Shown: positions 54,286 to 63,871, counted from the first letter of the stretch. The stretch: 64,000 nucleotides of DNA from Pseudomonadota bacterium (GCA_039028935.1 JBCCHD010000013.1:39904-103903); one strand, 5' to 3'. Numbers and translations are program-made. Notes: generated by a model from the sequence alone, not told the origin.

Positions 54286-55300
54286 GATTCTCTCGCTCTA
54301 ATGTTGATAGATATTGTTCAAACTCTCTATAACGTCTTGTCTTTAAATAACTATTAGATCGAGAATTTACATCAAATTGCGCGCGTAACAGCTCGAGTCG
54401 CGGTGACACCCGTATTGCTGGATTGGCCGCATACAGTGCCAGTACCGCGGCGCGATCATTACAGATAGGCATAAATTCGCAGCCCGCCGCCCGCGCGCGT
54501 TCGACTTTCTCCACCACACCGCCCGCACAGTCCGCACCCTTCATCGAGAGGTCATCACTAAACACCACGCCATCGAATCGCAGTTGCTCGCGCAATACAC
54601 CGTCGACCCATCGAGGCGAAAAACTGACGGGTTCATCCGCTTCGCACTCGGCAATAAGATGCGCGGTCATGACGGAACGCGCCGTTGAGGCCAGGTCCCG
54701 AAACGGCTGCAGATCGTCACGCAAGGCGTCCCAGGCGCGTGTATCGCGCGGCAGTTCGTGATGCGAATCACCCGCCACAAAGCCGTGTCCAGGAAAGTGC
54801 TTAATGCAGCTTGCGATGCCCGCGCTATGCAAACCTCCGATGAGCGCGCGCGCCAACCGCGTCACGACAACCGGATCGGCGTCAAAAGCGCGGTCACCGA
54901 TCACCGCACTATTGGCGTAATCCAGATCAACAACCGGCGCAAAATTCACATCGCACCCAATCTCGCGCAGCTCGACCCCCATCACCCAGCCACAGTCTTC
55001 CGCTCGCTGTAGGGCCAGATCCGGATTGCGTGCGAAAAGACGACCCCATTCGCGCATCGGCGGAATCGCGCTGAAACCCTCCCGAAACCGCTGCACTCGT
55101 CCCCCCTCATGATCCACAGCGACAATAAGCGACGGCGAGCGTATCGATCGTATTTCGTCAATTAAAGCGGTTACTTGCGCTTTGTTTTGGTAGTTGCGCG
55201 TGAATAAAATCACGCCCCCCGTGAGCGGGTGGCCAAGCACCTCGCGATCTTCATCGGTCAACGCAAAGCCCGCCACATCCACCATGATCGGGCCAATCAT
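54275..55300 (-). CDS. nagZ: beta-N-acetylhexosaminidase
   Basis: The enzyme is 341 residues, GH3 family, cytoplasmic (no signal peptide). Markers: VDHEGGRVQRFREGF, KHFPGHGFVAGDSHHELP (substrate-binding loop with the catalytic His-Asp pair) and VVFSDDLSMKGA with the nucleophile Asp. It removes GlcNAc from anhydro-muropeptides during cell-wall recycling, and its products induce AmpC in species with AmpR. It overlaps the YkuD gene by four bases, which puts two recycling functions in one operon. Confidence 0.95.
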   Translation of the reverse strand: MIGPIMVDVAGFALTDEDREVLGHPLTGGVILFTRNYQNKAQVTALIDEIRSIRSPSLIVAVDHEGGRVQRFREGFSAIPPMREWGRLFARNPDLALQRAEDCGWVMGVELREIGCDVNFAPVVDLDYANSAVIGDRAFDADPVVVTRLARALIGGLHSAGIASCIKHFPGHGFVAGDSHHELPRDTRAWDALRDDLQPFRDLASTARSVMTAHLIAECEADEPVSFSPRWVDGVLREQLRFDGVVFSDDLSMKGADCAGGVVEKVERARAAGCEFMPICNDRAAVLALYAANPAIRVSPRLELLRAQFDVNSRSNSYLKTRRYREFEQYLSTLERENRDA

Positions 55301-55824
55301 GCGCCACCCCCGTCTCGGTACGTCGATGGTGGCGCAGCGGGCAACTCATCCATGATCGTGACCACCGTGCCCACATCGGTACGATCAAACAACCAAATTA
55401 ACGCCGCGTTGCGCATCCGCACGCAGCCATGAGAGGCGGGGACGCCCATCGGCTCAACCGCAGGCGTGCCATGGATGTAAATATAGCGTCGCATACTATC
55501 AACCTCGCCCATGCGATTGCGGCCTCGCTCTGTGCCACTCAGCCAAAGAATTCGTGTCAATATCCAGTCGCGACCGGGATGCGCGGCATGCAGCGCGGGC
55601 GTCCAAATTTCACCCGTGGCACGGCGCCCCACAAACACAGTGTCCGGTGCAACCCCCGCACCAATTCGGGCCCGGACAATGTGTTGCCCGAGCGGTGTTT
55701 GTAAGCTGCCATGGCGCTGTCCTGCACCTCTGGCCGCCGTGGACACCGGGAACTCGAACGGTTTGCCATCATGCACACCGCTGAGTGTTTGCGAAACGAG
55801 ATTGATCACTATCGATTCAGGCAT
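55297..55824 (-). CDS. leaderless YkuD-domain protein, likely cytoplasmic L,D-carboxypeptidase
   Basis: The protein is 175 residues from ATG 55822-55824; the longer frame lies inside rlmD and is rejected. The YkuD catalytic motif is complete: H118 in YIHGT, H132 and nucleophile Cys134 in SHGCVRM. There is no signal peptide or membrane segment, so it should act in the cytoplasm. Most YkuD enzymes are periplasmic cross-linkers; cytoplasmic members such as Acinetobacter ElsL instead trim tetrapeptide muropeptides to tripeptides in recycling. The overlap with nagZ (4 bases) and with rlmD (8 bases) fits that role. Substrate assignment is inference. Confidence 0.82.
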   Translation of the reverse strand: MPESIVINLVSQTLSGVHDGKPFEFPVSTAARGAGQRHGSLQTPLGQHIVRARIGAGVAPDTVFVGRRATGEIWTPALHAAHPGRDWILTRILWLSGTERGRNRMGEVDSMRRYIYIHGTPAVEPMGVPASHGCVRMRNAALIWLFDRTDVGTVVTIMDELPAAPPSTYRDGGGA

Positions 55825-57148
55825 ATCCTGGCGCGTCAAAGATGGCCACCGATTCGACGTGACCGGTTTGAGGAAACATATCCATAATACCCGCTTTGCC
55901 CAGCGTGTAGCCAAACTTTGCCAGCTCACCGGCGTCACGCGCGAGGGTCGCGGGATGACACGACACGTAAGCGATAACACGCGGCTTGAGCGTTGCAATG
56001 AGTGGCAGCATTTCAATCGTGCCGGCACGCGGCGGATCGATCACGATCACATCGTAATTCTGCTGCAGCCAGGGCCACTGAGGTTCAGGTTCAAACAGAT
56101 TAGCCACATAAAACGTCGCGTTATCGATGCTGTTTCGGGCCGCATTTTCTTGGGCGCGCCGCACGAGGTGAGAATCTCCTTCCACACCCACGACCTGCTC
56201 AACACAACGGGCAAGCGGCAGAGAAAAGTTGCCCAAACCGCAATACAGATCGAGTACGCGATCGCCCGGACGTAGCGCGGTATGTTCGAGTACATGACGA
56301 ATCATCGCAGCATTGAGCGGCCCATTGATCTGGATAAAATCCATCGGCTCAAACGCCACGGATACATCGTAATGCGTTAACGTGTAGTCCAATACCCGTG
56401 CCTCAGTCAGCGGCGTGACCGAGTCCGCTCCGCCAGGCTGCACATAGACATCGACATTATGCGCGTCAGCAAAATGTCGCAGCCGGGCGCGGTCGTCGGT
56501 GCTGAGCGGGGCCAAAATTCGAAAGACAAGCGCCGTTGCGCCGTCTCCCACCGCCAGCTCGATTTGAGGTACGCGACGCCGTATCGAAAGCTCGCCGATC
56601 ATCGTTGACAATTTATCGATAAGGTCGCCCACCGGTTTGGCTAGAATTTCGCAACGCTGCATGTCCGCGATGTGCGGTGTCCTGCGCTCGCGAAAACCCA
56701 CCTTCACCCGGCCCTGTTTGGGTTCGACGTTGACACCGAGTCGACCGCGACGGCGATAGTGCCATGGGGCGGCCGTCAGGTCGTCCAGCCAGCGCGTGGG
56801 CTTTACGCCGCCGATGCGCGCTAAATCGTGTGCCAAGTGCGCGCGCTTAAACACCCGTTGCCGGGCTTCATCCAGATGCTGCAGCACGCAACCGCCGCAG
56901 ACACCAAACGCATCGCACTTGGGCTCGATGCGCTCTGGACTCGCCTGGTGCACTTCGTCGACAACGGCTTCGTTGAATCGGCGTTTGTGGCGATACGTGG
57001 TAAACGTCACGTCCTCACCGGGTAACGCGCCCTGCACAAACACCGTTTTGCCATCCATCCGCGCCACACCGCGGCCATCATGGGCCAAATCATCAATGAC
57101 CGCTCGGTAGGTCTGAAATTGGGGTTTGTGTCTGCGTTTTCGCGCCAC
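55817..57148 (-). CDS. rlmD: 23S rRNA (uracil-1939-C5)-methyltransferase
   Basis: The protein is 443 residues. A TRAM domain (about 10-70, HDGRGVARMDGKTVFVQGAL) is followed by the iron-sulphur cysteines CDAFGVCGGC plus a further Cys near 168 (DMQRCEIL). The SAM-dependent domain has VLDLYCGLGNFSLPLA, IDPPRAG and the catalytic YVSCHPATLARD. It methylates U1939 of 23S rRNA. It is divergent from the BarA-type kinase, an association seen in many Gammaproteobacteria. Confidence 0.95.
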   Translation of the reverse strand: MARKRRHKPQFQTYRAVIDDLAHDGRGVARMDGKTVFVQGALPGEDVTFTTYRHKRRFNEAVVDEVHQASPERIEPKCDAFGVCGGCVLQHLDEARQRVFKRAHLAHDLARIGGVKPTRWLDDLTAAPWHYRRRGRLGVNVEPKQGRVKVGFRERRTPHIADMQRCEILAKPVGDLIDKLSTMIGELSIRRRVPQIELAVGDGATALVFRILAPLSTDDRARLRHFADAHNVDVYVQPGGADSVTPLTEARVLDYTLTHYDVSVAFEPMDFIQINGPLNAAMIRHVLEHTALRPGDRVLDLYCGLGNFSLPLARCVEQVVGVEGDSHLVRRAQENAARNSIDNATFYVANLFEPEPQWPWLQQNYDVIVIDPPRAGTIEMLPLIATLKPRVIAYVSCHPATLARDAGELAKFGYTLGKAGIMDMFPQTGHVESVAIFDAPGYA

Positions 57149-57253
57149 TTAGATGCAACTTTCGCGGGAGGAGACGCAGTGTAGCAGAAACCTTTCGCTC
57201 CAGGTCGCCCTCAATCTTGCGTCTAAAGTGCCGCGCTCAGGTACACTAACGCT

Positions 57254-59887
57254 ATGGTCGCAATCCCAACTCAAAAGCTGCAGCAGTCGTATTACGCCAT
57301 CGCACGCAGTGCGATTCTCACCTTGTTTGGTTTGCTCGTCGTCCTGATTTTGGCTTTCACCTGGCTGGCCCTCCAAAACCTTCAGCAGGCCACCTATCAG
57401 CGCACGGTGGTAGCCGGCGACCGAATTCAGTCACTCTATGCGGTGGCCGCAGCACCCACCGACCCTTTGTTTCAAAAACGGGTTGAAGACTATTACTTTT
57501 CGCTGATTGCCGACGCCACCCGCGCGTCCATTGTGATCACCGACACCAATGGCGATCGCGTGCTGGCATTGCCCGATGAACAGACTTATGGCGACGCGCT
57601 CACCGAATCCAATGGCGTCAGCTTGCAAAATGCACTGGGACAAACGCAAGGGCGCGCAACAGTACGCCTGACGCCAACGCGCAGTTATCGGCAGCTCATC
57701 CTGGCGGCCACCGCTGCATTGATGCTGAGCGCCCTGGTGCTGTGGGTAGCGTTGCGCCGTCTCGCTAAGCACGACCACAACATGGAAACAGGTCGGGATG
57801 AAATTCTCGATGCGTTTGATCGTTTCGAACAGGCTGATTTTCGTGATGACGCCAGCCTACACGGACCGCTTGAACTCCTGCAGTTGCAATCGGCTACAAA
57901 TCACCTCGCGCGCGCCCTTGCCGGTTACCGCGACTCGCTTGCGCACCAAGTGGAGGAAGCCTCACAGGAAGTGGCGCAGACGCTCGAAGAAATGGAAATT
58001 AAGAACGTGGAGCTCGATCTGGCTCGACGCCGCGCGGTCGACGCTAATCACGCCAAATCGTCTTTTCTCGCCAACATCAGCCATGAAATACGAACGCCGA
58101 TGAACGGCATTATTGGCCACCTTCAGTTACTGGATCGCTCGACGCTCAATGAACAGCAATCGCGATACGTTAACCGCACGTTGCAAGCCGCGAACGCGCT
58201 ACTGGACATCATCGACGACACACTCAATTTATCGCGAATCGAGGCCAACAAGCTGGATCTACAAAGTCGGCCATTTGATCTGGTCGAAGAGGTCAATCGG
58301 TGTCTAGTCATGCAAGCGCCAGGCGCCATCGCAAAAGATCTTGATCTGTACTTTTTTTGCGATCAATCGTTCCCTAAGACCCTAATAGGAGACAGTCTGC
58401 GCGTACGACAAGTAGTCACCAACCTTGTCAGCAACGCGATCAAATACACGCACTCCGGTTCCGTCCGGGTTAGCCTTGAAAGCGCCAGTCGTTTGGGCAA
58501 TAAGCATGACGTGGTGTTGCGTGTGCGCGATACAGGATTAGGGATGGACAGCGCTCAAATCGACTCGTTGTTTGAAGCCTTTTCCCAGGCAGGACGCAGT
58601 CCCGAATCGGGAACCGGACTGGGTCTACTCATCACGCGCTCCCTGACCGAAGCCATGGGCGGTTCGCTCGATCTTGTGAGTGACATTGATCAGGGCTCGA
58701 CATTCACTATTACATTGCCCATGCAGCAGCATGGCCAAGAATCTACGCGAGCGACACTCTCGATCGACGGCGTTGGCGGTGTCTTGTGCGACGACGATGA
58801 GGCGCAGCGTTATTATTCCCGTTTACTCGCAGCTAACGGCGTCACGCCGACCGACGATGGCGCCCGCACCATCGATTTGATGGTGCTCAACTGCGCGCAA
58901 CTCAGCGCCCCGACAAGTGATACGGACTTAGTCAATCGGTGTGCTGCACATGAAACGCCTCACATCGTATTGTTAAGTTCAAGCAATCTGGCATTAATGG
59001 GTCGACTCAATGCGTTGTCACATTGTGAAGCCCTGCCTTTGCATTCACCCGCGCCCGCGGTGGTGGATGCCCTCGCCAGATTGATGTCAACCGATAGCGA
59101 CACGACGCAAAGTGATGCGACACCCGCGATGATCGCAGGTGACGGTGCGAAATTGGCTGATGTGAGGATACTGCTCGCCGACGACGACAATTTTGGCCGC
59201 GCCTATATGCAGGATCTACTGAACTCGCACGGCGCGAAGGTGACGCCGGTCGTCAACGGAGCCGAAGCGGCAACAGCGGCCAGTCAGCAAGACTACGATC
59301 TGATTGTGCTCGATATACGCATGCCAATTTGCGACGGCATTGAAGCCACGCGTCGCATTCGCGCCGCCGGTCGGACACACGTGCCGATCATTGGCATGAC
59401 GGCGTCGGTGGTACCCGAGCAACATCGTCAGTGTATGCAGGCGGGCATGACCGACTATTGGGTAAAACCACTTAAGATCGCGCAATTGGTGGGTGGCCTC
59501 GAACATTGGCTGGGCAAATCGCCGGATAGGGTCGACCAGGAGTCCCCCGAGAAAGTGTCCATTGACGCATCACTGGCGGCGCTAGACGACGAAATGCGCG
59601 ACATGCTCGTCACCGAGTTAGGCCTCTATCATGCGCGATTAAAAGACGTAAGCGGACCGGATGTCGATTTTGCCTCCACCCATGAGCTGGCGCATAAGTT
59701 ATCGGGCACCGCATCGATATGTCGCTTGCACACACTTCGCGACGCGGCGCTGCAACTGCAAACCACCGCCAGTAATCGCGATCTCGCTCACCTTCCCACC
59801 GCACTTGACGACGTTACCCAGGCACTCGACGCTGTGCGTGATCGGATGGCCGAGGCAACGTCAGGCGAGCCGTCCCACTTCGCCTAA
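57254..59887 (+). CDS. barA: BarA/GacS-type hybrid sensor histidine kinase
   Basis: The protein is 877 residues. Two membrane helices (about 17-39 and 148-170) bracket a periplasmic domain. HisKA carries H277 in NISHEIRTPMNGI. The ATPase has NAIKYT, RDTGLGMD and GTGLGLLIT. Residues about 505-610 look like a decayed receiver: LCDDDEAQR keeps the acidic cluster but the phospho-acceptor position is N546. The true receiver has LLADDDN, D687 in VLDIRMP and Lys in WVKPLK. The Hpt domain has H814 in ELAHKLSGTAS. BarA/GacS phosphorelays control small RNAs that titrate CsrA. The cognate UvrY/GacA is not in the window. Confidence 0.9.
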   Translation: MVAIPTQKLQQSYYAIARSAILTLFGLLVVLILAFTWLALQNLQQATYQRTVVAGDRIQSLYAVAAAPTDPLFQKRVEDYYFSLIADATRASIVITDTNGDRVLALPDEQTYGDALTESNGVSLQNALGQTQGRATVRLTPTRSYRQLILAATAALMLSALVLWVALRRLAKHDHNMETGRDEILDAFDRFEQADFRDDASLHGPLELLQLQSATNHLARALAGYRDSLAHQVEEASQEVAQTLEEMEIKNVELDLARRRAVDANHAKSSFLANISHEIRTPMNGIIGHLQLLDRSTLNEQQSRYVNRTLQAANALLDIIDDTLNLSRIEANKLDLQSRPFDLVEEVNRCLVMQAPGAIAKDLDLYFFCDQSFPKTLIGDSLRVRQVVTNLVSNAIKYTHSGSVRVSLESASRLGNKHDVVLRVRDTGLGMDSAQIDSLFEAFSQAGRSPESGTGLGLLITRSLTEAMGGSLDLVSDIDQGSTFTITLPMQQHGQESTRATLSIDGVGGVLCDDDEAQRYYSRLLAANGVTPTDDGARTIDLMVLNCAQLSAPTSDTDLVNRCAAHETPHIVLLSSSNLALMGRLNALSHCEALPLHSPAPAVVDALARLMSTDSDTTQSDATPAMIAGDGAKLADVRILLADDDNFGRAYMQDLLNSHGAKVTPVVNGAEAATAASQQDYDLIVLDIRMPICDGIEATRRIRAAGRTHVPIIGMTASVVPEQHRQCMQAGMTDYWVKPLKIAQLVGGLEHWLGKSPDRVDQESPEKVSIDASLAALDDEMRDMLVTELGLYHARLKDVSGPDVDFASTHELAHKLSGTASICRLHTLRDAALQLQTTASNRDLAHLPTALDDVTQALDAVRDRMAEATSGEPSHFA

Positions 59888-59928
59888 CGGCACAACACAA
59901 TCAGCGCGCCGACGATTCCCCCGATCCG

Positions 59929-60309
59929 TTACTGGCGCAACAGCACGGCGTTCGCAATAATGAAGCCACCTTCATCACTGAGTGTCAAATACCCCTCGCC
60001 AATTCCTAGCGCTTGGCATTTGGCCCGCCCACGCGACGAGTACACAATCTCTGGACGGCCTAGCGCGTTGTGCGCAACGCCCACATCCCGCACCCACATG
60101 CCGTTCGCAAAACCGGTACCCATCGCCTTTACAATGGCCTCTTTGGCGGCAAATCGCATACCCAGAAAGCGCACGGGATGTTTATTCTTGCGAAAGTCCT
60201 CAAATTCGGATGGCATCAATACCCGTTTCGCAAAACGCTCACCAAAGCGCTCGTAGGTCTGTGCCACGCGTTCGGTACGCAGAATGTCGGTACCAATTCC
60301 ATAAATCAC
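59929..60309 (-). CDS. acpS: holo-[acyl-carrier-protein] synthase
   Basis: The enzyme is 126 residues. GIGTDILRTERV (metal-binding Asp) and RFAAKEAIVKAMGTG (catalytic Glu/Lys) are the two family motifs. It transfers 4'-phosphopantetheine from CoA to apo-ACP. It overlaps recO by four bases. The pdxJ gene that commonly separates recO and acpS is absent. Confidence 0.95.
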   Translation of the reverse strand: MIYGIGTDILRTERVAQTYERFGERFAKRVLMPSEFEDFRKNKHPVRFLGMRFAAKEAIVKAMGTGFANGMWVRDVGVAHNALGRPEIVYSSRGRAKCQALGIGEGYLTLSDEGGFIIANAVLLRQ

Positions 60310-61067
60310 GAATCTGTCTCCTGCTTGGTTGGACTTAAATCAGAGTCTTCCGACCAGCGGCGGCGACGAGACTGCATAGACACAAGCACTTGGCGCACAC
60401 GCGAGTCGGCCTCGCCAAGATGCGCGTCCAACGCTCTTCGCAACAGGCGTTTTGCATCGTTAAGCTGTGGCACAGTCTGCAAAGCTCCCTCAGCGAGCGC
60501 AAGCAGGCTCGCTCCGCGAATCGCGTCGCTACCGCCCCCTTCCCAGGCGCCTTCCGTCACGTCATAGATGTAGTTGGTATCTGGCTCAATTGGCGCGCCG
60601 CTTCGCGTCTCAGTCAGCTGCAGGCCGTATCCGAGATGGTCCAATAAATCTCGCTCGAACAGGCGTAACGCCACGGCGTCATTCGCGTGATTGAGCTCCA
60701 CAAGCAGGCGCTCGTAGCGGGCAAAGACATCTCCTTGACTATCGCCCGGGCGCAGCGCGCGCATAATTAATTCGTTCACGTAATACGCCGACAAAATCGA
60801 TCGAGGAAGCGGAGTGGTCATGGTGGTGTCTGCCTCAATCGCCGTGAGCGTACCGAGACTGCCGCGTGACACCCAGGAAATGACGCTGCGCTGGAAGGGT
60901 CTGAGTTGCCCTTTCAATCGGGACTTAGGGCGACGGGCTCCACGCCCCACGAGCGACACGCGCCCATAATCGCGGGTGAAAAACTCCGCAATGACACTCG
61001 AATCTCGAAACGGCCGAGCGTGAAGCAAATAGGCGGCTGCCAACGACACCGACTGCCGCTCATTCAT
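60306..61067 (-). CDS. recO: DNA repair protein RecO
   Basis: The protein is 253 residues from ATG 61067, preceded by GGGG; a TTG six codons upstream is an alternative. The N-terminal OB fold starts with AAYLLHARPFRDSSVIAEFF and includes YGRVSLVGRGARRPKS; the middle is helical with VNELIMRALRPGD. RecO helps load RecA onto SSB-coated single-stranded DNA with RecR. There is no zinc-cysteine cluster, as usual for proteobacterial RecO. It overlaps acpS and lies 75 bases after era. Confidence 0.92.
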   Translation of the reverse strand: MNERQSVSLAAAYLLHARPFRDSSVIAEFFTRDYGRVSLVGRGARRPKSRLKGQLRPFQRSVISWVSRGSLGTLTAIEADTTMTTPLPRSILSAYYVNELIMRALRPGDSQGDVFARYERLLVELNHANDAVALRLFERDLLDHLGYGLQLTETRSGAPIEPDTNYIYDVTEGAWEGGGSDAIRGASLLALAEGALQTVPQLNDAKRLLRRALDAHLGEADSRVRQVLVSMQSRRRRWSEDSDLSPTKQETDS

Positions 61068-61142
61068 CGACTTGCCCCACCACAATGGTCAATCGCGCCT
61101 GAAACACACCGAGCCGGACGCCGCGCCGACTGCGTTGACCTG

Positions 61143-62042
61143 TCAGGGCGCTTCATAACCCAGAGACTGTAACAAGCGCGCATCGTCTGACCAATTCTTG
61201 CGTGTCTTCGCCCACAACTGCAGGTGAACACGACCGCCGGTGAGCTTCACCACTTCTTTTCGCGCCGACGTGCCAATCTTTTTAAGTCTCGCCCCATTCT
61301 TGCCAATGAGAATCGGCTTTTGACTCTCCCGATCCAGCCAGATTGTGGCGGCAATGGCGGTTTGCGTTTCGTCCGCCTCCCACCGCTCAATCTCGACGGC
61401 GAGTCCGTATGGCAACTCTTGCTGCAGCTCCATCATGAGCTTCTCGCGAATGATCTCGGCAACACGAAAACGATCATCTTTGTCCGTGCTGGCATTTTCC
61501 GGGTAAAGCCAAGGGCTCTCGGGCAGATGCTCAGCAAGGTAGTCGACCAGCGCAGCGGTATTGTCACCGGTCAGGGCTGACATAGGAAACAGTGCATCAA
61601 AGTCAAGGCGTTCCGACAGCGACTGCAGTGCGGGTAGAAGCGCGAGCCGTCCCGTCGCCTTATCGATCTTATTGACGACACCCACCACGGGGCGCCCCGA
61701 CTCACGGATCGCACGCAGCACGTTGTCGTCCAGATCATTCCATCGCCCATACTCACTGAGAAATAAAATAATGTCCGCGTCATGAATCGACTGCTCGGCA
61801 TTGCGATTCATAACCCGATCGATGGCTCGCCGTCCACGCAGCTGTAGACCCGGCGTATCGACAAAGAGTATTTGTGTTGCACCCTGAATTTTCACGCCCA
61901 AAATGCGATGGCGTGTGGTTTGAGGCTTTGGCGTAACGATGCTGATTTTGGTGCCCAGAATGCGGTTGAGCAAGGTGGATTTACCCACATTCGGTTTTCC
62001 GACAATCGCGACAAACCCACAGCGCTGAACCGCCTCGGTCAT
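61143..62042 (-). CDS. era: GTPase Era
   Basis: The protein is 299 residues. G motifs: GKPNVGKSTLLN (G1), TTRHRILG (G2 region), VDTPG (G3) and NKID (G4). The C-terminal KH domain has GKNGARLKKIGTSARKEV. It binds the 3' end of 16S rRNA and supports 30S maturation. It overlaps rnc by four bases. Confidence 0.97.
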   Translation of the reverse strand: MTEAVQRCGFVAIVGKPNVGKSTLLNRILGTKISIVTPKPQTTRHRILGVKIQGATQILFVDTPGLQLRGRRAIDRVMNRNAEQSIHDADIILFLSEYGRWNDLDDNVLRAIRESGRPVVGVVNKIDKATGRLALLPALQSLSERLDFDALFPMSALTGDNTAALVDYLAEHLPESPWLYPENASTDKDDRFRVAEIIREKLMMELQQELPYGLAVEIERWEADETQTAIAATIWLDRESQKPILIGKNGARLKKIGTSARKEVVKLTGGRVHLQLWAKTRKNWSDDARLLQSLGYEAP

Positions 62043-62722
62043 GTCACGTTTTCAGACAGCATCGCGAGCACCGCTTCCGCGGCAGCCTGTTCAGCCAAGC
62101 GTCGACTTCGACCATTACCCAATGCGGATAACTGCCGCTCGGTTAACGCGCACTCCACCTCGAAGCGCCGCTGATGTGCCGGCCCCGTTTCACTCACTAT
62201 GCGATACGTGGGTAGTGCATCACCGTTTGCCTGAAGATGCTCTTGTAGGCGGCTTTTGGCGTCTTTTTTTACCGACGTGACCGCAATTTGCGTCAGTCGC
62301 GAACCATACAGCACATCGATCAGCTGCTCCGCTGACGCCATCCCTTGATCAAGATAGACCGCGCCAATTACGGCCTCGACCGCATCCGCGAGAATCGAAG
62401 CGCGACGATATCCGCCGCTTTTGAGCTCGCCGCTGCCCAGGCGTAAATACTGTCCGAATTCCCATTCCTGAGCGATGTCCGCCAGGGTCTCTTTACGAAC
62501 CAGCGCCGCGCGAATGCGACTCATATCACCCTCAGCCGCTTCCTGCCGAACACTAAAGATCCGCGACGCAATGACGAAACCGAGAATCGCGTCACCCAGA
62601 AATTCCAGTCGCTCATTGTTGCGCGACCCAGCACTGCGGTGAGTTAGCGCCGCTTCGAGCTCATTGTGCTCGGACAGCTCAAGCCCCAGTGCGTTTGCCA
62701 GTTTGTTGACCGGCTGAATCAA
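62039..62722 (-). CDS. rnc: ribonuclease III
   Basis: The enzyme is 227 residues. The catalytic signature ERLEFLGDAILGFVIA is intact, with further acidic residues in ILADAVEAVIGAVYLDQG. A C-terminal double-stranded RNA-binding domain follows (KSRLQEHLQANGD through the AEQAAAEAVLAML helix). It processes rRNA precursors and structured mRNAs. It overlaps both era and the DUF4845 gene by four bases. Confidence 0.97.
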   Translation of the reverse strand: MIQPVNKLANALGLELSEHNELEAALTHRSAGSRNNERLEFLGDAILGFVIASRIFSVRQEAAEGDMSRIRAALVRKETLADIAQEWEFGQYLRLGSGELKSGGYRRASILADAVEAVIGAVYLDQGMASAEQLIDVLYGSRLTQIAVTSVKKDAKSRLQEHLQANGDALPTYRIVSETGPAHQRRFEVECALTERQLSALGNGRSRRLAEQAAAEAVLAMLSENVT

Positions 62723-63090
62723 CGCCTGACTTCGGAACTGGTCACAAAATCAACGAGGAAGTTGACGTTAACCATATACGGCACTTCATGGGAATAGTCT
62801 GCTGTAACGATAAATGATTCGCTCTTTCGCTCAATTTTGACGTCTTTTGAGGTGATAACAGTAATCGCCTCAACATCGAAGCGCTTATCAATGTACAGAC
62901 GAATTTTCTGCGGCGTCACGCCATTATTCTCGTTCTGCATTTGCAGCGGCACATCGCGAATAACATCGGCGACACGGAAATACTGTAAATAAACCGGCAC
63001 TAACCGTATGGCAGCGAGCGCCAAAACCAAAATGATTACGATTACTCCAATCCAGCCGATCAGGGTCATACCTTGCTGTTTGTTCTTCAT
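62719..63090 (-). CDS. DUF4845 single-pass membrane protein
   Basis: The protein is 123 residues from ATG 63090 with GAGGAG upstream; a 16-codon extension is rejected. A type-IV-pilin-like start (KNKQQGMTLIGWIGVIVIIL) leads into one membrane helix and a small soluble domain. Small proteins of this family lie between lepB and rnc in many Gammaproteobacteria; function unknown. It overlaps rnc by four bases. Confidence 0.85.
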   Translation of the reverse strand: MKNKQQGMTLIGWIGVIVIILVLALAAIRLVPVYLQYFRVADVIRDVPLQMQNENNGVTPQKIRLYIDKRFDVEAITVITSKDVKIERKSESFIVTADYSHEVPYMVNVNFLVDFVTSSEVRR

Positions 63091-63103
63091 GCGAATCGTC
63101 TCC

Positions 63104-63838
63104 TCATTGTATTTTCGTGCCGCTGCGCGAAAAATCATGCCAATTCATCCACACACTGCTGACCTTGCCCACGAGGTGTGAGTAAGGCACCAGCCCTACT
63201 TCGGGATCGCGACTGTCCTGACTGTCGTCGCGATTGTCGCCCATAACAAAATAGTGCGCTTTAGGAATGGTTTTTTCAAACTCCTGCTGCCCGTTATCCG
63301 AATAGCGTTGATGAATAATCCGGTGGCGCGTGCCGTCAATCGTCTCGATCGCTTCGATAAACCCCGAATTCGCTTGCTCGGACGTCGCGGACTGTAAAAA
63401 CTCAAGGCCGACCGGTTCGCCGTTGATTCGTAATACTTTGTTACGATAAAACACACGGTCTCCGGGTAAAGCCACGACGCGCTTAACAAAATGTCGCGAT
63501 TCATCGCCCGGTTTTCGAAATGCCACCACATCCCCGCGCTGAGGCAAATCCGTCGGCATGATCGATGTATTGATTATGGGCAATCTCAGTCCGTAACAAA
63601 ATTTCTGCACGACGATATAGTCTCCGCTCTGCAGCGTCGGCATCATTGATGCCGAGGGTACGCGATACGGCTCGACAACGAACGAGCGTACAAGCAGTAG
63701 AAACAAGAACACCACAAATACTGTGCGGCTCAAATCCACCCAAACGGGCATCGGTCTATAGCGAGGATATCGGTGCCCACTCCACCAGGCCAAACCGCAC
63801 ACGACGCAGGCAGTGATGAGAAACCAGGAAAAGCCCAT
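63104..63838 (-). CDS. lepB: signal peptidase I
   Basis: The enzyme is 244 residues. Two N-terminal membrane helices (about 2-15 and 33-50) precede the catalytic Ser in PSASMMPTL and the Lys in FVKRVVALPGD; MGDNRDDSQDSR is box E. It removes signal peptides from exported proteins at the periplasmic face of the inner membrane. It follows lepA by 33 bases in the usual lepA-lepB-rnc-era order. Confidence 0.96.
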   Translation of the reverse strand: MGFSWFLITACVVCGLAWWSGHRYPRYRPMPVWVDLSRTVFVVFLFLLLVRSFVVEPYRVPSASMMPTLQSGDYIVVQKFCYGLRLPIINTSIMPTDLPQRGDVVAFRKPGDESRHFVKRVVALPGDRVFYRNKVLRINGEPVGLEFLQSATSEQANSGFIEAIETIDGTRHRIIHQRYSDNGQQEFEKTIPKAHYFVMGDNRDDSQDSRDPEVGLVPYSHLVGKVSSVWMNWHDFSRSGTKIQ

Positions 63839-63871
63839 GCCACTACCACCCGAAACTGGGTAAAGAAAGTC

